Source: Rugalucina vietnamica (taxonomy: Eukaryota; Mollusca; Bivalvia; Lucinida; Lucinidae). From it: a stretch of DNA of 64,000 bases. The first letter of the stretch is position 1; every line of letters begins with the position of its first letter. Below the pieces are notes generated by a model. That model worked only from the letters and a program-made list of their open reading frames with translations, was not told where the DNA came from and made no database searches. Positions 34,232-45,300 of the stretch are shown here, in pieces. The position numbers were made by a program, and so were the translations under genes. The stretch covers positions 17,603,957 to 17,667,956 of the forward strand of contig OZ024874.1 of NCBI GenBank assembly GCA_964017185.1, written 5' to 3'.

Positions 34232-37200
34232 ACCAGAGGACCATTGGTCCTGAGCATTGGTCCTGAGAACGCTCACCTGAAGCCTGATCTTGGAGTATTA
34301 AGTCATCATGAAATGACCTTGACCTTGAATACTCACACACCTTTATTGACTTCACAAGTTGTCTGCATCTGCAAAGTTTCAGGTCTCCGGCTGCAATAGT
34401 TTCCAAACCCAGTGATTTCTGAGAAAACCATAATTTTATTTTTGAAATTAAAATGACCTTGGATCAAGGTCTACAAATTACCTTGGCCTTCATTAATTAC
34501 TTACCTTCATTCACTCCATTAGTTGTCTGCATCTAGCAACTTTCAGGTCTCAGGCTGCAACAGTTTCAAAAATATCCATTGTTTTCGCCTTTTCCCATGT
34601 AAAAGCCTATGTTTCCAAAATTGACCTTGCCGTAAAATAGGTCAAGGTCATCCTAGGGTCATCATTTCAACAAACTATGATGGGCTGGAGTCCCAAATGC
34701 TACATACCAAGTTTTGCGTAAATTGGCCAGCCGGTTCTGGAGAAGAAGATTTTTGAGTGGTTTTTATAGTTGGGCATGGCGGCCATCTTGGTCATGTGAC
34801 CCGAATTTCGCGATCACACTTTCGTTCCCCCTACCCATGGACGCTCCACATAAAATTTCACTTTGATTGGCCAAGCAGATTCAGAGAAGCAGATCTTTGA
34901 AAAGTGTGTATGGGCGACAGACTGGCCAAGGTCAAGAGATGACCTTGACCTAAATTAATCACATACCTTCATCTACTCCATTAGTTGTTTGCGGGTCTCA
35001 GGCTGCAACAGTTTTCAAAAAATCCATTGTTTTCACTTTTCCCATGTAAAAGCCTATGTTTCCAAAATTGAAATTGCCGTAAAATAGGTCAAGGTCACCC
35101 TAGGGTCATCATTTGATCAAACTATGATGGGCTGGAGTCCCAAATGCTACATACCAAGTTTCATGAAAATCAACCTGTCGGTTCTGGAGAAGAAGATTTT
35201 TGAAAGGTTTTTACCGTATATGGGCGTGGCGGCCATCATGGTCATGTGATCTGGATTTCGCGATCAAACTTTCGTCTCCCCTACCCATGGATGCTCCACA
35301 TAAAATTTCACTTTGATTGGCCAAGCAATTTCAGAGAAGAAGATCTTTGAAAAGTGTGTATGGACGACAGACAGGCCAAGGTCAAGAGATGACCTTGACC
35401 TAAATTAATCATATACCTTCATCTACTCCACTGGTTGTTTGCATCTACCACTTTTCAGGCCTCAGGCTGCAATAGTTTTCAAAAAATCCATAGTTTTCAC
35501 TTTTTCCCATGTAAAAGCCTATGTTTCCAAAAATTGACCTTGCCGTAAAATAGGTCAAGGTCATCCTATGGTCATCATTTAATCAAACTATGATGGGCTG
35601 GAGTCCCAAATGCTACATACCAAGTTTCATGAAAATCGGCCAGCCGGTTCTGGAGAAGAAGATTTTTGAGTGGTTTTTACCATATATGGGCGTGGCGGTC
35701 ATCTTTTTTTTTTTTTTTTTTTTACATCTGGCATATGTTGTATTCTTATTTTATATACAATGAATAATATATTATGCAAAATGGAAAAGAAATAAAGTGA
35801 AAACAACAACAAACATTCACAAGATGGAAACACATTATATGAACTTGTAAGTTTCATTTTTGTGTCATAATCGTTAAAATTCCAGTTTCATATTTGATAC
35901 ATTTAAGGCATTTAATTTCACTCACGTAGCCAATGTAAGCCTATTTTTGGTGGGTATTTTTCTGTGACACAGGTGAAGAGTTTGACTACATATGAGTCTA
36001 CAAAAAGCTATAGAAATATGAACAGGTCATCTAAAACATTAGAATGATAAATTTGTCTATTGAAACCTGACACTAGTAAGATTCTTACATACTAACACCA
36101 AGAAATTGTAAATAAACACATCCAATTGATAAAAGTAGAAATCAATTTTGGTTGTTTGATACCAAACTTTTCACAAATTCATAAACATCCCAAGCTTTTC
36201 ATACATTTATACAGTAAAACCACAGATTCAGAAGCAGATACAATAGACAAAGATATGAAACACAAGTAAGTGACATCATACACAAATTGGCCGAAACTTA
36301 TTGGCTAACAATTTTCTCTGTTGATCATATTCTTCTTTCTTGTGAATGATAAAAGCTGCGTCATGAGGAAACGGGGTGGCGGCCATCTTGGTCATGTGAC
36401 CTGGATTTCGCGATCAAACTTTAGTCTCCCCTACCCATGGATGCTCCACATAAAATTTCACTTTGATTGGCCAAGCAGTTTCAGAGAAGAAGATCTTTGA
36501 AAAGTGTGTATGGACGACAGACAGGCCAAGGTCAAGAGATGACCTTAACCTAAATTAATCACATACCTTCATCTACTCCATTGGTTGTTTGCATCTACCA
36601 CTTTTCAGGCCTCAGGCTGCAATAGTTTTCAAAAAATCCATAGTTTTCACTTTTTCCCATGTAAATGTCTATGTTTCCAAAATTGACATTGCCGTAAAAT
36701 AGGTCAAGATCATCCTAGGGTCATCATTTTATCAAACTATGATGGGCTGGAGTCCCAAATGCTACATACCAAGTTTCATGAAAATCGGCCAGCCGGTTCT
36801 GGAGAAGAAGATTTTTGAGTGGTTTTTACCATATATGGGCGTTGCGGCCATCTTGGTCATGTGACCTGGATTTCACGATCAAACTTTCGTCTACCCTACC
36901 CATGGATGCTCCACATAAAATTTCACTTTGATTGGCCAAGCAATTTCAGAGAAGAAGATCTTTGAAAAGTGTGTATGGACGACAGACTGGCCAAGGTCAA
37001 GAGATGACCTTGACCTAAATTAATCACATACCTTCATCTACTCCATTAGTTGTTTGCATCTACCACTTTTCAGGACTCGGGCTGCAATAGTTTTCAAAAA
37101 ATCCATAGTTTTCACTTTTTCCCATGTAAAAGCCTGTTTCCAAATTTGACCTTGCCGTAAAATAGGTCAAGGTCATCCAAGGGTCATCATTTTATCAAAC

Positions 37201-37507
37201 TACGATGGGCTGAAGTCCCCGATGCTACATATCAAGTTTCGTGGAAATCGGCCCACCGGTTCTGGAGAAGATTTTTGAAGGGTTTTTACCATATATGGGC
37301 GTGGCGGCCATCTTGGTCATGTGACCTGGATTTCGCGATCAAACTTGAAATGCCACTACCCTAGGAGGCTCCACATAAAATTTCAACTAGATCGGCCAAG
37401 CGGTTTCAGAGAAGAAGATCTTTGAAATTGTGGACGACGGACGGGCGGAAGCCGGATCATGGCCATCCTATAAGCTCAGCTTGTGAGCCTTCGGCTCAGG
37501 TGAGCTA
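34232..37507 (+). mobile_element. HINE-like element, family A (copy A2, about 5 core repeats)
   Basis: It begins ACCAGAGGACCATTGGTCCT (hairpin) then GAACGCTCACCTGAAG. Core repeats of about 450-475 bp are marked by ATGCTACATACCAAGTTTC near 34697, 35145, 35610, 36759 and 37223. It ends with a short ACGGACGGGCGG microsatellite, TGAGCCTTCGGCTCAGGTGAGCTAA. Each core carries AGGTCAAGGTCA or its complement several times. A retroposed fragment (35704-36375) interrupts the third unit. Confidence 0.85.
35704..36375 (-). pseudogene. Retroposed mRNA 3' end (processed, 5'-truncated) with target-site duplication
   Basis: The insert begins on the plus strand with about 20 T's, the complement of a poly-A tail. 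The HINE sequence GTGGCGGTCATCTT (35692-35705) before it recurs as GTGGCGGCCATCTT (36376-36389) after it: a 14-bp target-site duplication with one mismatch. On the minus strand the insert opens with about 32 sense codons (...PHDAAFIIHKKEEYDQQRKL...) to a TGA at 36276-36278. About 550 bp of non-coding sequence follows, then an A-rich signal region and the tail. That is the layout of a protein C-terminus plus 3' UTR retroposed by LINE machinery. I do not recognise the source gene. A LINE 3' end is the alternative. Confidence 0.65.
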
Positions 37508-37770
37508 ATAAAAGCTACAATAAACACTGTTTAACAAAACGTTGATTGGCTGGACCATGGACATTGGTGGTTTAAATAATGAAACCAATGCAGACCCATT
37601 CATGTGAATGACTGTGGCACACATGCAGAAAACTTAAAATTGGCATTGCGATTCTGTCAACGTTAGTTGTTCGAGGCTTCACACCCAGTGGATGGGCGCC
37701 AGTCAGTGCCGCTCTTAAACAGCATCAGCAACAACATTCTTCTGTATCATTTATTATAAAATAGCACCTT
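37508..37770. other. Spacer, nothing recognised
   Basis: Unique-looking sequence between HINE A2 and a P1 MITE. Confidence 0.5.
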
Positions 37771-38032
37771 CATTACGAAAAATTGCCCATGCAATAAACA
37801 GACATTTTTGAGCTTTAATTTTCAGCTGAAATTTTTTGATATTTTTCTTATTTTTGCTCAAAACATAGATTGTGGGGACACGTTAGCGAGGCGAGGCGGT
37901 TCTAACGAGTACCCACAATCTATGTTTTGGAGCAAAAATAAGAAAAATAGGTATACCCCTCCATACCCCAGTTTTGCTATATAAAAGTGGAGTATAAGGG
38001 GGTATTCATGTCACAGACATGTTTTACTGATG
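37771..38032 (+). mobile_element. Foldback MITE, family P1
   Basis: CATTACGAAAAATTGCCCAT left end; ACAGACATGTTTTACTGATG right end. The central palindrome is partly deleted on one side (GTTAGCGAGGCGAGGCGGTTCTAAC). Confidence 0.85.
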
Positions 38033-38089
38033 AAATCACATATCACTGGCTACAATAATAGTTGTGCTTTTTCTTAATAAAATTCATGC

Positions 38090-38160
38090 ATCATTTTTTT
38101 TTATTTTATTTTATTTTTATTTTTTATTTTATTTTTTTAATTTTTTTTTTTGGCAAAGCT
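38090..38160 (-). repeat. Poly-T / (TTTTA)n tract
   Basis: T-rich tract with A punctuation, possibly the decayed poly-A tail of a minus-strand retroposed sequence extending to the right. No target duplication was identified. Confidence 0.6.
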
Positions 38161-38760
38161 TAAACAACCCAAATTTCATGCTAACATACAAACACACCTG
38201 AAATCATTTCAATTTTTTTTTATATCTGACTCCTCAGACATATAGCAAACCATGAGCAAATATGTATCTTTATCCATACTTAAAGAAACCAAAAGTCTGA
38301 TTATTACAGTATACTTATTACATGTATGCATAAATGTTAATCCTAAGAACTTTTATAAAATGCATTTTCTGCAATTATATCAGATAGCTGAATATAAATT
38401 CCCATTACATAGTTAAGACAAAGATTTGTTTCATACATAATGATAATACACTATATAAAGGTTTTTCTCTGGTATGTACAGATTGGGACACCATGGCTGG
38501 TCTGTAAGTGCCATTGCAAATTTATATTAAACTTTAGAACACGCTGTTTTGAGTAAGATGAATATGACCTAATATATATTCCTCATGGGTGCTAAATTGT
38601 ACATTGGGACCCCTGAAATGCTGCACATTTTTTTCTTGAAGTTTAACTTATTTGCACTATGTAAAAATGCATGGTTTCCATGACAGCTGTTAATGCTTTT
38701 CTTGGGCATGGGTTGTTTCTACAAAACTGATTTCTCGGTCAATAGGTATCCTAGACCACT
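38161..38760. other. AT-rich, UTR-like, nothing recognised
   Basis: No coding. It may be the body of a retroposed element whose tail is the T-rich tract at 38090. Confidence 0.35.
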
Positions 38761-38761
38761 G

Positions 38762-38930
38762 CAGTGGCGGATTTAGAGGGGGTTCGAGGGGTTCGCTCGA
38801 ACCCCCCTCCGGACCCAAATTATTCCATTTTATGGGGAATTTCAAGACATTTTGTGTTAAATTAGGCAAACGAACCCCCCTTTTCTTCATTTGAACCCCC
38901 TCTTCTAAAATCCTGGATCCGCCCCTGCAC
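38762..38930. mobile_element. hAT-type MITE
   Basis: Ends CAGTGGCGGATTTAG and (reverse) CAGGGGCGGATCCAGGATTT. These match the CAGNGGCGGA termini common to non-autonomous hAT-type elements of invertebrates. Interior arms GGGTTCG / CGAACCCCCC are also inverted. A CACTG lies on each outer side, at least part of a target duplication. Confidence 0.75.
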
Positions 38931-39762
38931 TGATCAAGGTCTCATTCAAAATCTTACACTTAGCTCCAAACAAATATATTCCAAGCAATTTTGGAATCCA
39001 ACTGTCCTCATTTGCACAATTCTTGACCTAGGTTTGTATGAGAAGATTAAATTCAAGCAAAATTTTCAAAAATCTCTACTGTCTGAATAATGCTTGAGTT
39101 ATAAGATTTTTTAGCTGAATTAATATTATGATCCCTCGTTTTCCTAAATATAAAATTTACGCTGCTGCACAGACATGTATGTGTCAGACTAACTTTGAAA
39201 CTACAAAGGTATTGTCGAGCAGATGCAAAAAAGGTTAAAAATATCTCGTATGAGTCGTATCAGTTTCCAAATGTTCATTTTAGGTGATCATAAGAACTTG
39301 CAACTGTTTTTCAGTGAGATCATTTTAATCTAAATAAATTATACATTTAAAACAAACTCTCAAAATATTGTATCTGAAAATATAAGATTTCTGTCTACCA
39401 CATTTCATACAATAGGGAACAATGCACACTTTTTTAATAAAGACATCTTTGAACAATTTTTCTCAAATATCTTCCAAATTTGACAAACTTAATTTCTTAA
39501 ATAATATCTTCGAAAATTGGTAAAATTTCTTTACTCAAAAATCCTTCAAAAAGTGTTCACTACATTTCTCAAATAGCATCCAGAATTGGTATTAAACACA
39601 AATGCAGTGCTATTGCACATTTATGAGTGAAAAGTTGTTTATTTTACAACTATAAGTCTGAACAAAACATACAATATTAAGCCTGATTATTAATGAGAAA
39701 ACCTTACTTTTTGCTCCAAATGCTCAACATGCGCAAATCAGTCTGTTTATAGGTATTAAGAT
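38931..39762. other. AT-rich, nothing recognised
   Basis: No coding or shared repeat recognised. Confidence 0.45.
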
Positions 39763-39997
39763 TCACAAACTGGGCCAGTCCCACATAAGCTTTACTGGAC
39801 CAATCCCATCCCACAAACTGGGCTGAAAATATCTTGAATTTCCATAAACTTGGCTAATTTTTTCTCCATGGGCAAATTAGCTTGATGTTACTTTGTATCC
39901 TTTTGATGCCATCTTGATTTTTTTATGACGTCAAATATTCCATCAAGCATTATAATCTTGACATTAGACGTCGTACCATCATATTAGCTCAAAATAA

Positions 39998-41457
39998 GAG
40001 CTGTCGCAGGACAGCGTAGCTCGCCTGACTTGTGCCTTGTCACTACATCTGTTAAAATCTATGACCCATGACATTGACCTCAAGGTCACTCAGGTGGGTC
40101 ATGATGGTACAACATAAAACTTCAGACCAATGCAAAGTATCAACTTGATCAATCTACATGTTCAAGAGATATAGACTTATAAAAACATTAACCAAAACTT
40201 AAACACAAAACTTCCAAGTCCGTGACCCTGACCTCAAGGTCATCCAGGTGAGTTGTGATGTACAGCATAAAACCCGAGACCAATATCTATCAACATGCAA
40301 GTATCAACTTTATCCATCAACATGATGTTCAAGAGATTTAGACTTTAACCAAAAAATTTAACACAAAATTTCTAAGTCTGTGACCTTGACCTCAAGGTCA
40401 CCCAGGGTAGGTCATGATGGTACTGCATAAAACTTCAGACCAATATCTACCAACATGCAAAGTATCAACTCGATCAATCAAAATGGTCAAGAGATATAGA
40501 CTTACAAAAACTTAAATCAAAAACTTACACACAAAATTTCTAAGTCTGTGACCTTGACCTCAAGGTCACCAAGAGTGGGTCATGATGGTACTGCATAAAA
40601 CTTCAGACCAATATCTAGCAACATGCAAAGTATCAACTCAATCCATCAATATGGTCAAGAGATATAGACTTACAAAAACTTTAACCAAAAACTTAAGCAC
40701 AAAATTTCTAAGTCTGTGACCTTGACCTCAAGAACCCAGGGTGGGTCATGATGGTACTGCGTAAAACTTCAGACCAATATCTAGCAACATGCAAAGTATC
40801 AACTCAATCCATCAATATGGTCAAGAGATATAGACTTACAAAAACTTTAACCAAAAACTTAAACACAAAATTTCCAAGTCTGTGACCTTGACCTCAAGGT
40901 CACCCAGGGTGGGTCATGATGGTACTGCGTAAAACTTCAGACCAATATCTAGCTGCTAAGCAACATGCAAAGTATCAACTCAATCCATCAATATGGTCAA
41001 GAGATATAGACTTACAAAAACATTAACCAAAAACTTAAACACAAAATTTCTAAGTCTGTGACCTTGACCTCAAGGTCACCCAGGGTGGGTCATGATGGTA
41101 CTGCGTAAAACTTCAGACCAATATCTAGCAACATGCAAAGTATCAACTTGATCCATCAACATGGGCAAGAGATATAGACTTTTAAAAAACTTTAACCAAA
41201 AACTTAAACACAAAATTTCTAAGTCTGTGACCTTGACCTCAAGGTCACCCAGGGTGGGTCATGATGGTACTGCGTAAAACTTCAGACCAATATCTAGCAA
41301 CATGCAAAGTATCAACTTGATCCATCAACATGGTCAAGAGATATAGACTTTAAAAAAAACTTTAACTGAAAGTGTGACGCGGACGCACACGTAAACGTAA
41401 ACGCGCACGACCGAGGTGACTACAATAGCTCTATGCACTTCGTGCAGGCGAGCTAAC
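39998..41457 (+). mobile_element. Tandem-core HINE-like element, family B (about 165-bp unit, 8 copies)
   Basis: TTGACCTCAAGGTCA-type blocks start near 40074, 40228, 40386, 40554, 40722, 40888, 41064 and 41233, giving eight units of 154-176 bp. The left end has a CTGTCGCAGGACAG hairpin then TAGCTCGCCTGA. The right end has an ACGC-rich tract (41378-41410), the hairpin TGCAC-TTC-GTGCA and GGCGAGCTAAC. TAGCTCGCC / GGCGAGCTA are subterminal inverted repeats. Each unit carries the nuclear-receptor-like half-site TCAAGGTCA within a palindromic TGACCT...AGGTCA; one unit (40722) has lost part of it. Confidence 0.85.
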
Positions 41458-41589
41458 AAGCGTTAAAATGTGTAAATCTCCATAACACAGTCAAACGCGC
41501 ACGACCGAGGTGACTACAATAGCTCTATGCACTTCGTGCAGGCGAGCTAACAAGCGTTAAAATGTGTAAATCTCCATAACACAGTCAAA
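41402..41589 (+). repeat. 94-bp tandem duplication spanning the family B 3' end
   Basis: CGCGCACGACCGAGGTGACT starts at 41402 and 41496. Each copy includes the terminal hairpin, GAGCTAAC and the same 35-bp flank (AAGCGTTAAAATGTGTAAAT...). The element's 3' terminus plus host flank has therefore been duplicated exactly, with no visible differences. Confidence 0.9.
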
Positions 41590-41929
41590 CATTCCGCAGG
41601 ATTTCTACTGTGCACTGGTTTGTGGAAAACTGAACCTCAAAGTTTTGAGCAGCTTGACTTTTGTTTATTTTGTGTTAGAATAGACATGGACAAGCTCTAG
41701 TGCGAGATTTGTTGAGTAAAAAATCACTGTTTGTCGGTCAGCTGTAAGAATACATCAACTTGTAACCCATAAAAAGGTTTGACTACATTTATTAGACTGT
41801 CCCTGTTTGTGGATATCGGCTCTGAATGTAAAAGCCTAGTTTGTGGGAGTGGCCCAGTTTGTGGGACTGGCCCAGTTTGTGAGTCCTAAAGTTTGGTTTA
41901 CAAGTCAGTAATAAGACTTTTAGTCATGT

Positions 41930-42080
41930 CAGGATGGAGACCTTTTTCTAGGTTTTAACCAGTACTTTGGGGAGTAAATGTGTCTTGCTCAAGGACAAAG
42001 TCCGACACCGGTGTGGTTGAACACCCAAACTTCAGATCTAAACTCTGACACACTTAATCGACACTAGGCTACCACCCTTC
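41930..42080 (-). mobile_element. tRNA-derived SINE, family S1
   Basis: On the minus strand, a tRNA-like head (GGTAGCCTAGTGTCGATTAA as A box, GTTCAACCAC as B box) is followed by CCTTGAGCAAGACACATTTA, a conserved SINE body also seen at 49100 and 49709. It lies in the likely 3' UTR or downstream flank of PDXK. Confidence 0.65.
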
Positions 42081-42189
42081 CCTTCTATAACTGAAGGATC
42101 CAAAGCAAGGGTTTCTCATGGCTCTTGACAATAATGAACACTATCACAGAGTAATTATCTATCAACTGACTCTAAAAAAATAAACGGTG

Positions 42190-42305
42190 TTAAGTCAGCT
42201 GAGTGGCTGTGAAAGTTATCTTGGGTGATTCTATATCAGCTTTTGACTGTATTAGGCGTAGCTCCATTTGAGATACTGTAGGTTTGTTACCCTGTCCTGC
42301 AGCTT
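42190..42305 (-). CDS. PDXK: PDXK last coding exon
   Basis: Acceptor TTTTCAG at 42306-42307 and stop TAA at 42190-42192. It encodes [20 protein letters not shown] then KADIE...TFTATQLT. This aligns with the human tail AQAGEG...MQLELRMVQSKRDIEDP. Confidence 0.95.
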
Positions 42306-45300
42306 CTGAAAACAGCAGGAAAAATAAAATAACTACATGATGTTTTAAATGTAGATGTTAAAATTAAAGGCCAAATTGCCCATGCAATATATAGAGATTG
42401 TTTTTCAGCTGCAAAAATTGAAAATTTCATTACCCAAAAAATAATATTTTCAACATTTTTGCTCATATCAAAACATTGATTGTGGGTACACGTTAGAACC
42501 GCCTCACCAAGGCGGATCTAACTGGTACCTACAATCTATGTTTTGGATCAAAAATAAGGAAAATAGGTATACTCCTGCAAACCCCAGTTTTTTTCTATAT
42601 GAAAGTGGGGTTTAAGGGGGTATACATTTCATAGACATGTTTTCATGATATAAGACCACCCTGTAGGCTTAGTTTCGCCGACTGTAGAGTCCTCTTCACC
42701 AATGCATGTTACGTGTAGAATTTATCGTTACATAGTGAACTAAATTAAATCTAGGCCTCAACTGTAAACAATTTATTGGGTATACATGTGACTGACCTAT
42801 CTGTAAAAGCTATAAAGATGTTTCTGTGAAGGCTATAAAGACATACCTTTTGCTGACTGTAAAGTTCTTTTGATGACAGCTTGTACTGTGGAGACTGTCT
42901 TTTCTAAAGCTGACTGAAAAATTTTGTATCAGCAATTTTACAATTTAATCAAATCTATACCCTACAAAAAACGAAACGCAATGGTGAGATTTTCTCGTTA
43001 AGTTCTTCATAAATAGCCCAATTTCAAAATGTCATTGTATGTCTATCTCGAATCTTCCTAAAATTCACGTTGAGGATAGATGAAGATGTGTTCTATACCA
43101 ATATATAAAACCAGAGGACCATTGGTCCTGAGAACGCTCACCTGAAGCCTGATCCTGCAGTATTAAGTAAACATGAAATGACCTTGACCTTGAATACTCA
43201 CACACCTTTATTGAATTCATAAGTTGTCTGCATCTGCAAAGTTTCAGGTCTCAGGCTGCAATAGTTTCCAAACCCAGTGATTTATGAGAAAACCACAATT
43301 TTAATTTTGATATTTAAATGACTTTGGGTCAAGGTCAAGAAATGACCTTGGCCTTCATTAATTACTTACCTTCATTGACTCCATTGGTTGTCTGCATCTA
43401 GCAACTTCCAGGTCTCAGACTGCAACAGTTTCCAAAATATCCATTGTTTCCGCCTTTTCCCATGTAAAAGCCTATGTTTCCAAAATTGACCTTGCCGTAA
43501 AATAGGTCAAGGTCATCCAAGGGTCATCATTTTATCAAACTATGATGGGCTGAAGTCCCCAATGCTACATACCAAGTTTCGTGGAAATCGGCCAACCGGT
43601 TCTGGAGAAGAAGATTTTTGAGTGGTTTTTACCATATATGGGCGTGGCAGCCATCTTGGTCATGTGACCTGGATTTCGCGATTAAACTTTTGTCTCCCCT
43701 ACCCATGGATGCTCCACATAAAATTTCATTTTGATTGGCCCAGCAGTTTCAGAGAAGAAGATCTTTGAAAAGTGTGTATGGACGACAGACTGGCCAAGGT
43801 CAAGAGATGACCTTGACCTACATTAATCACATACCTTCATCTACTCCATTAGTTGTTTGCATCTACCACTTTTCAGGCATCAGGCTGCAATAGTTTTCAA
43901 AAAATCCATAGTTTTCACTTTTTCCCATGTTAAAGCCTATGTTTCCAAAATTGACCTTGCCGTAAATTAGGTCAAGGTCATCCTAGGGTCATCATTTTAT
44001 CAAACTATGATGGGCTGGAGTCCCAAATGCTACATACCAAGTTTCATGAAAATCGGCCTGCCGGTTCTGGAGAAGAAGATTTTTGAGTGGTTTTACCATA
44101 GTTGGGCATGGTGGCCATCTTGGTCATGCGACCCGAATTTCGCGATCAAACTTTCATTATCTCTACCCATGGATGCTCCACATAAATTTCAGTTTGATTG
44201 GCCATGCAGTTTTAGAGAAGATCTTTGAAAAGTGAGTATGGAACAACAGACTGGTCAAGGTCAAGAGATGACCTTGACCTAAATTAATCACATACTTTCA
44301 TTAGTTGTTTTGCATTTTGATTGGCCCAGCAGTTTCAGAGAAGAAGATCTTTGAAAAGTGTGTATGGACGACAGACTGGCCAAGGTCAAGAGATGACCTT
44401 GACCTATATTAATCACATACCTTCATCTACTCTATTAGTTGTTTTGAATCTACCACTTTTCAGGCCTCAGGCATCAACAGTTTTCAAAAAATTCCATAGT
44501 TTTCACTTTTTCCTATGTAAAAGCCTATGTTTCCAAATTTGACCTTGCCGTAAAATAGGTCAAGGTCATCCAAGGGTCATCATTTTATCAAACTATGATG
44601 GGCTGAAGTCCCTGATGCTACATACCAAGTTTCGTGGAAATCGGCCCACCGGTTCTGGAGAAGAAGATTTTTGAAGGGTTTTTACCATATATGGGCGTGG
44701 CGGCCATCTTGGTCATGTGACCTGGATTTCGCGATCAAACTTGAAATGCCACTACCCAAGGAGGCTCCACATAAAATTTCAACTAGATCGGCCAAGCGGT
44801 TTCAGAGAAGAAGATCTTTGAAATTGTGGACGACGACGGACGGACGACGGACGGACGACGGACGGACGCCGGATCATGGCCATCCTATAAGCTCACCTTG
44901 TGAGCCTTCGGCTCAGGTGAGCTAAAAACATTTTCGCAACCGGCAAGCATCTCTAGGATGTGATTATTCAAAGGTACCATAAACAGAAATTTTGAGTATG
45001 TGTTTCAATTGAAAGGTGCAAAAACAATATTTTTTGTATTCATTTAGAAGCTTGTGAAGTTGAATAATACTTTTCATCTTTAAGAGACTCCAATTTGATC
45101 AGTTTTGACTGCTACAGCTCATAAAACTAGGCCTAAAACTTTTCATGGTTTATACGGTTTATCTCCAATATGCGTTTTTGTTTTGGGGGTTATGCACAAT
45201 AATAAAGGTAAACAATCATCATTATACACTGAAGAGCTTTAAAAACGCAAAAAAAGAGAATTGGTATTTTTTGCACCAAGGACATTTTTAGTCTTCCTTA

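Larger units (their letters stand above)
39763..41881. mobile_element. TIR element with CACAAACTGGGCCAGTCCCA ends
   Basis: CACAAACTGGGCCAGTCCCA at 39763 is perfectly inverted at about 41862-41881. Each side carries a second, weaker copy (CCCACAAACTGGGC near 39811; reverse copies near 41840). Everything between, including the tandem-core element at 39998-41457, would be interior. It could be one element interrupted by another or two facing solo ends. Confidence 0.6.

Noticed and set aside
39998..41457. Regularly spaced repeats resembling a CRISPR array
   Set aside because: The whole unit, not just a short repeat, is conserved between copies, there are no unique spacers, and the genome is eukaryotic.
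44007..44925. Recurring open frames (similar frames near 51310, 60289 and 61064) with a shared W-A-W-R-P-S-W peptide
   Set aside because: They are the same HINE core read in the same frame; frames break between neighbouring units and no family fits. Repeat shadow, not a protein.
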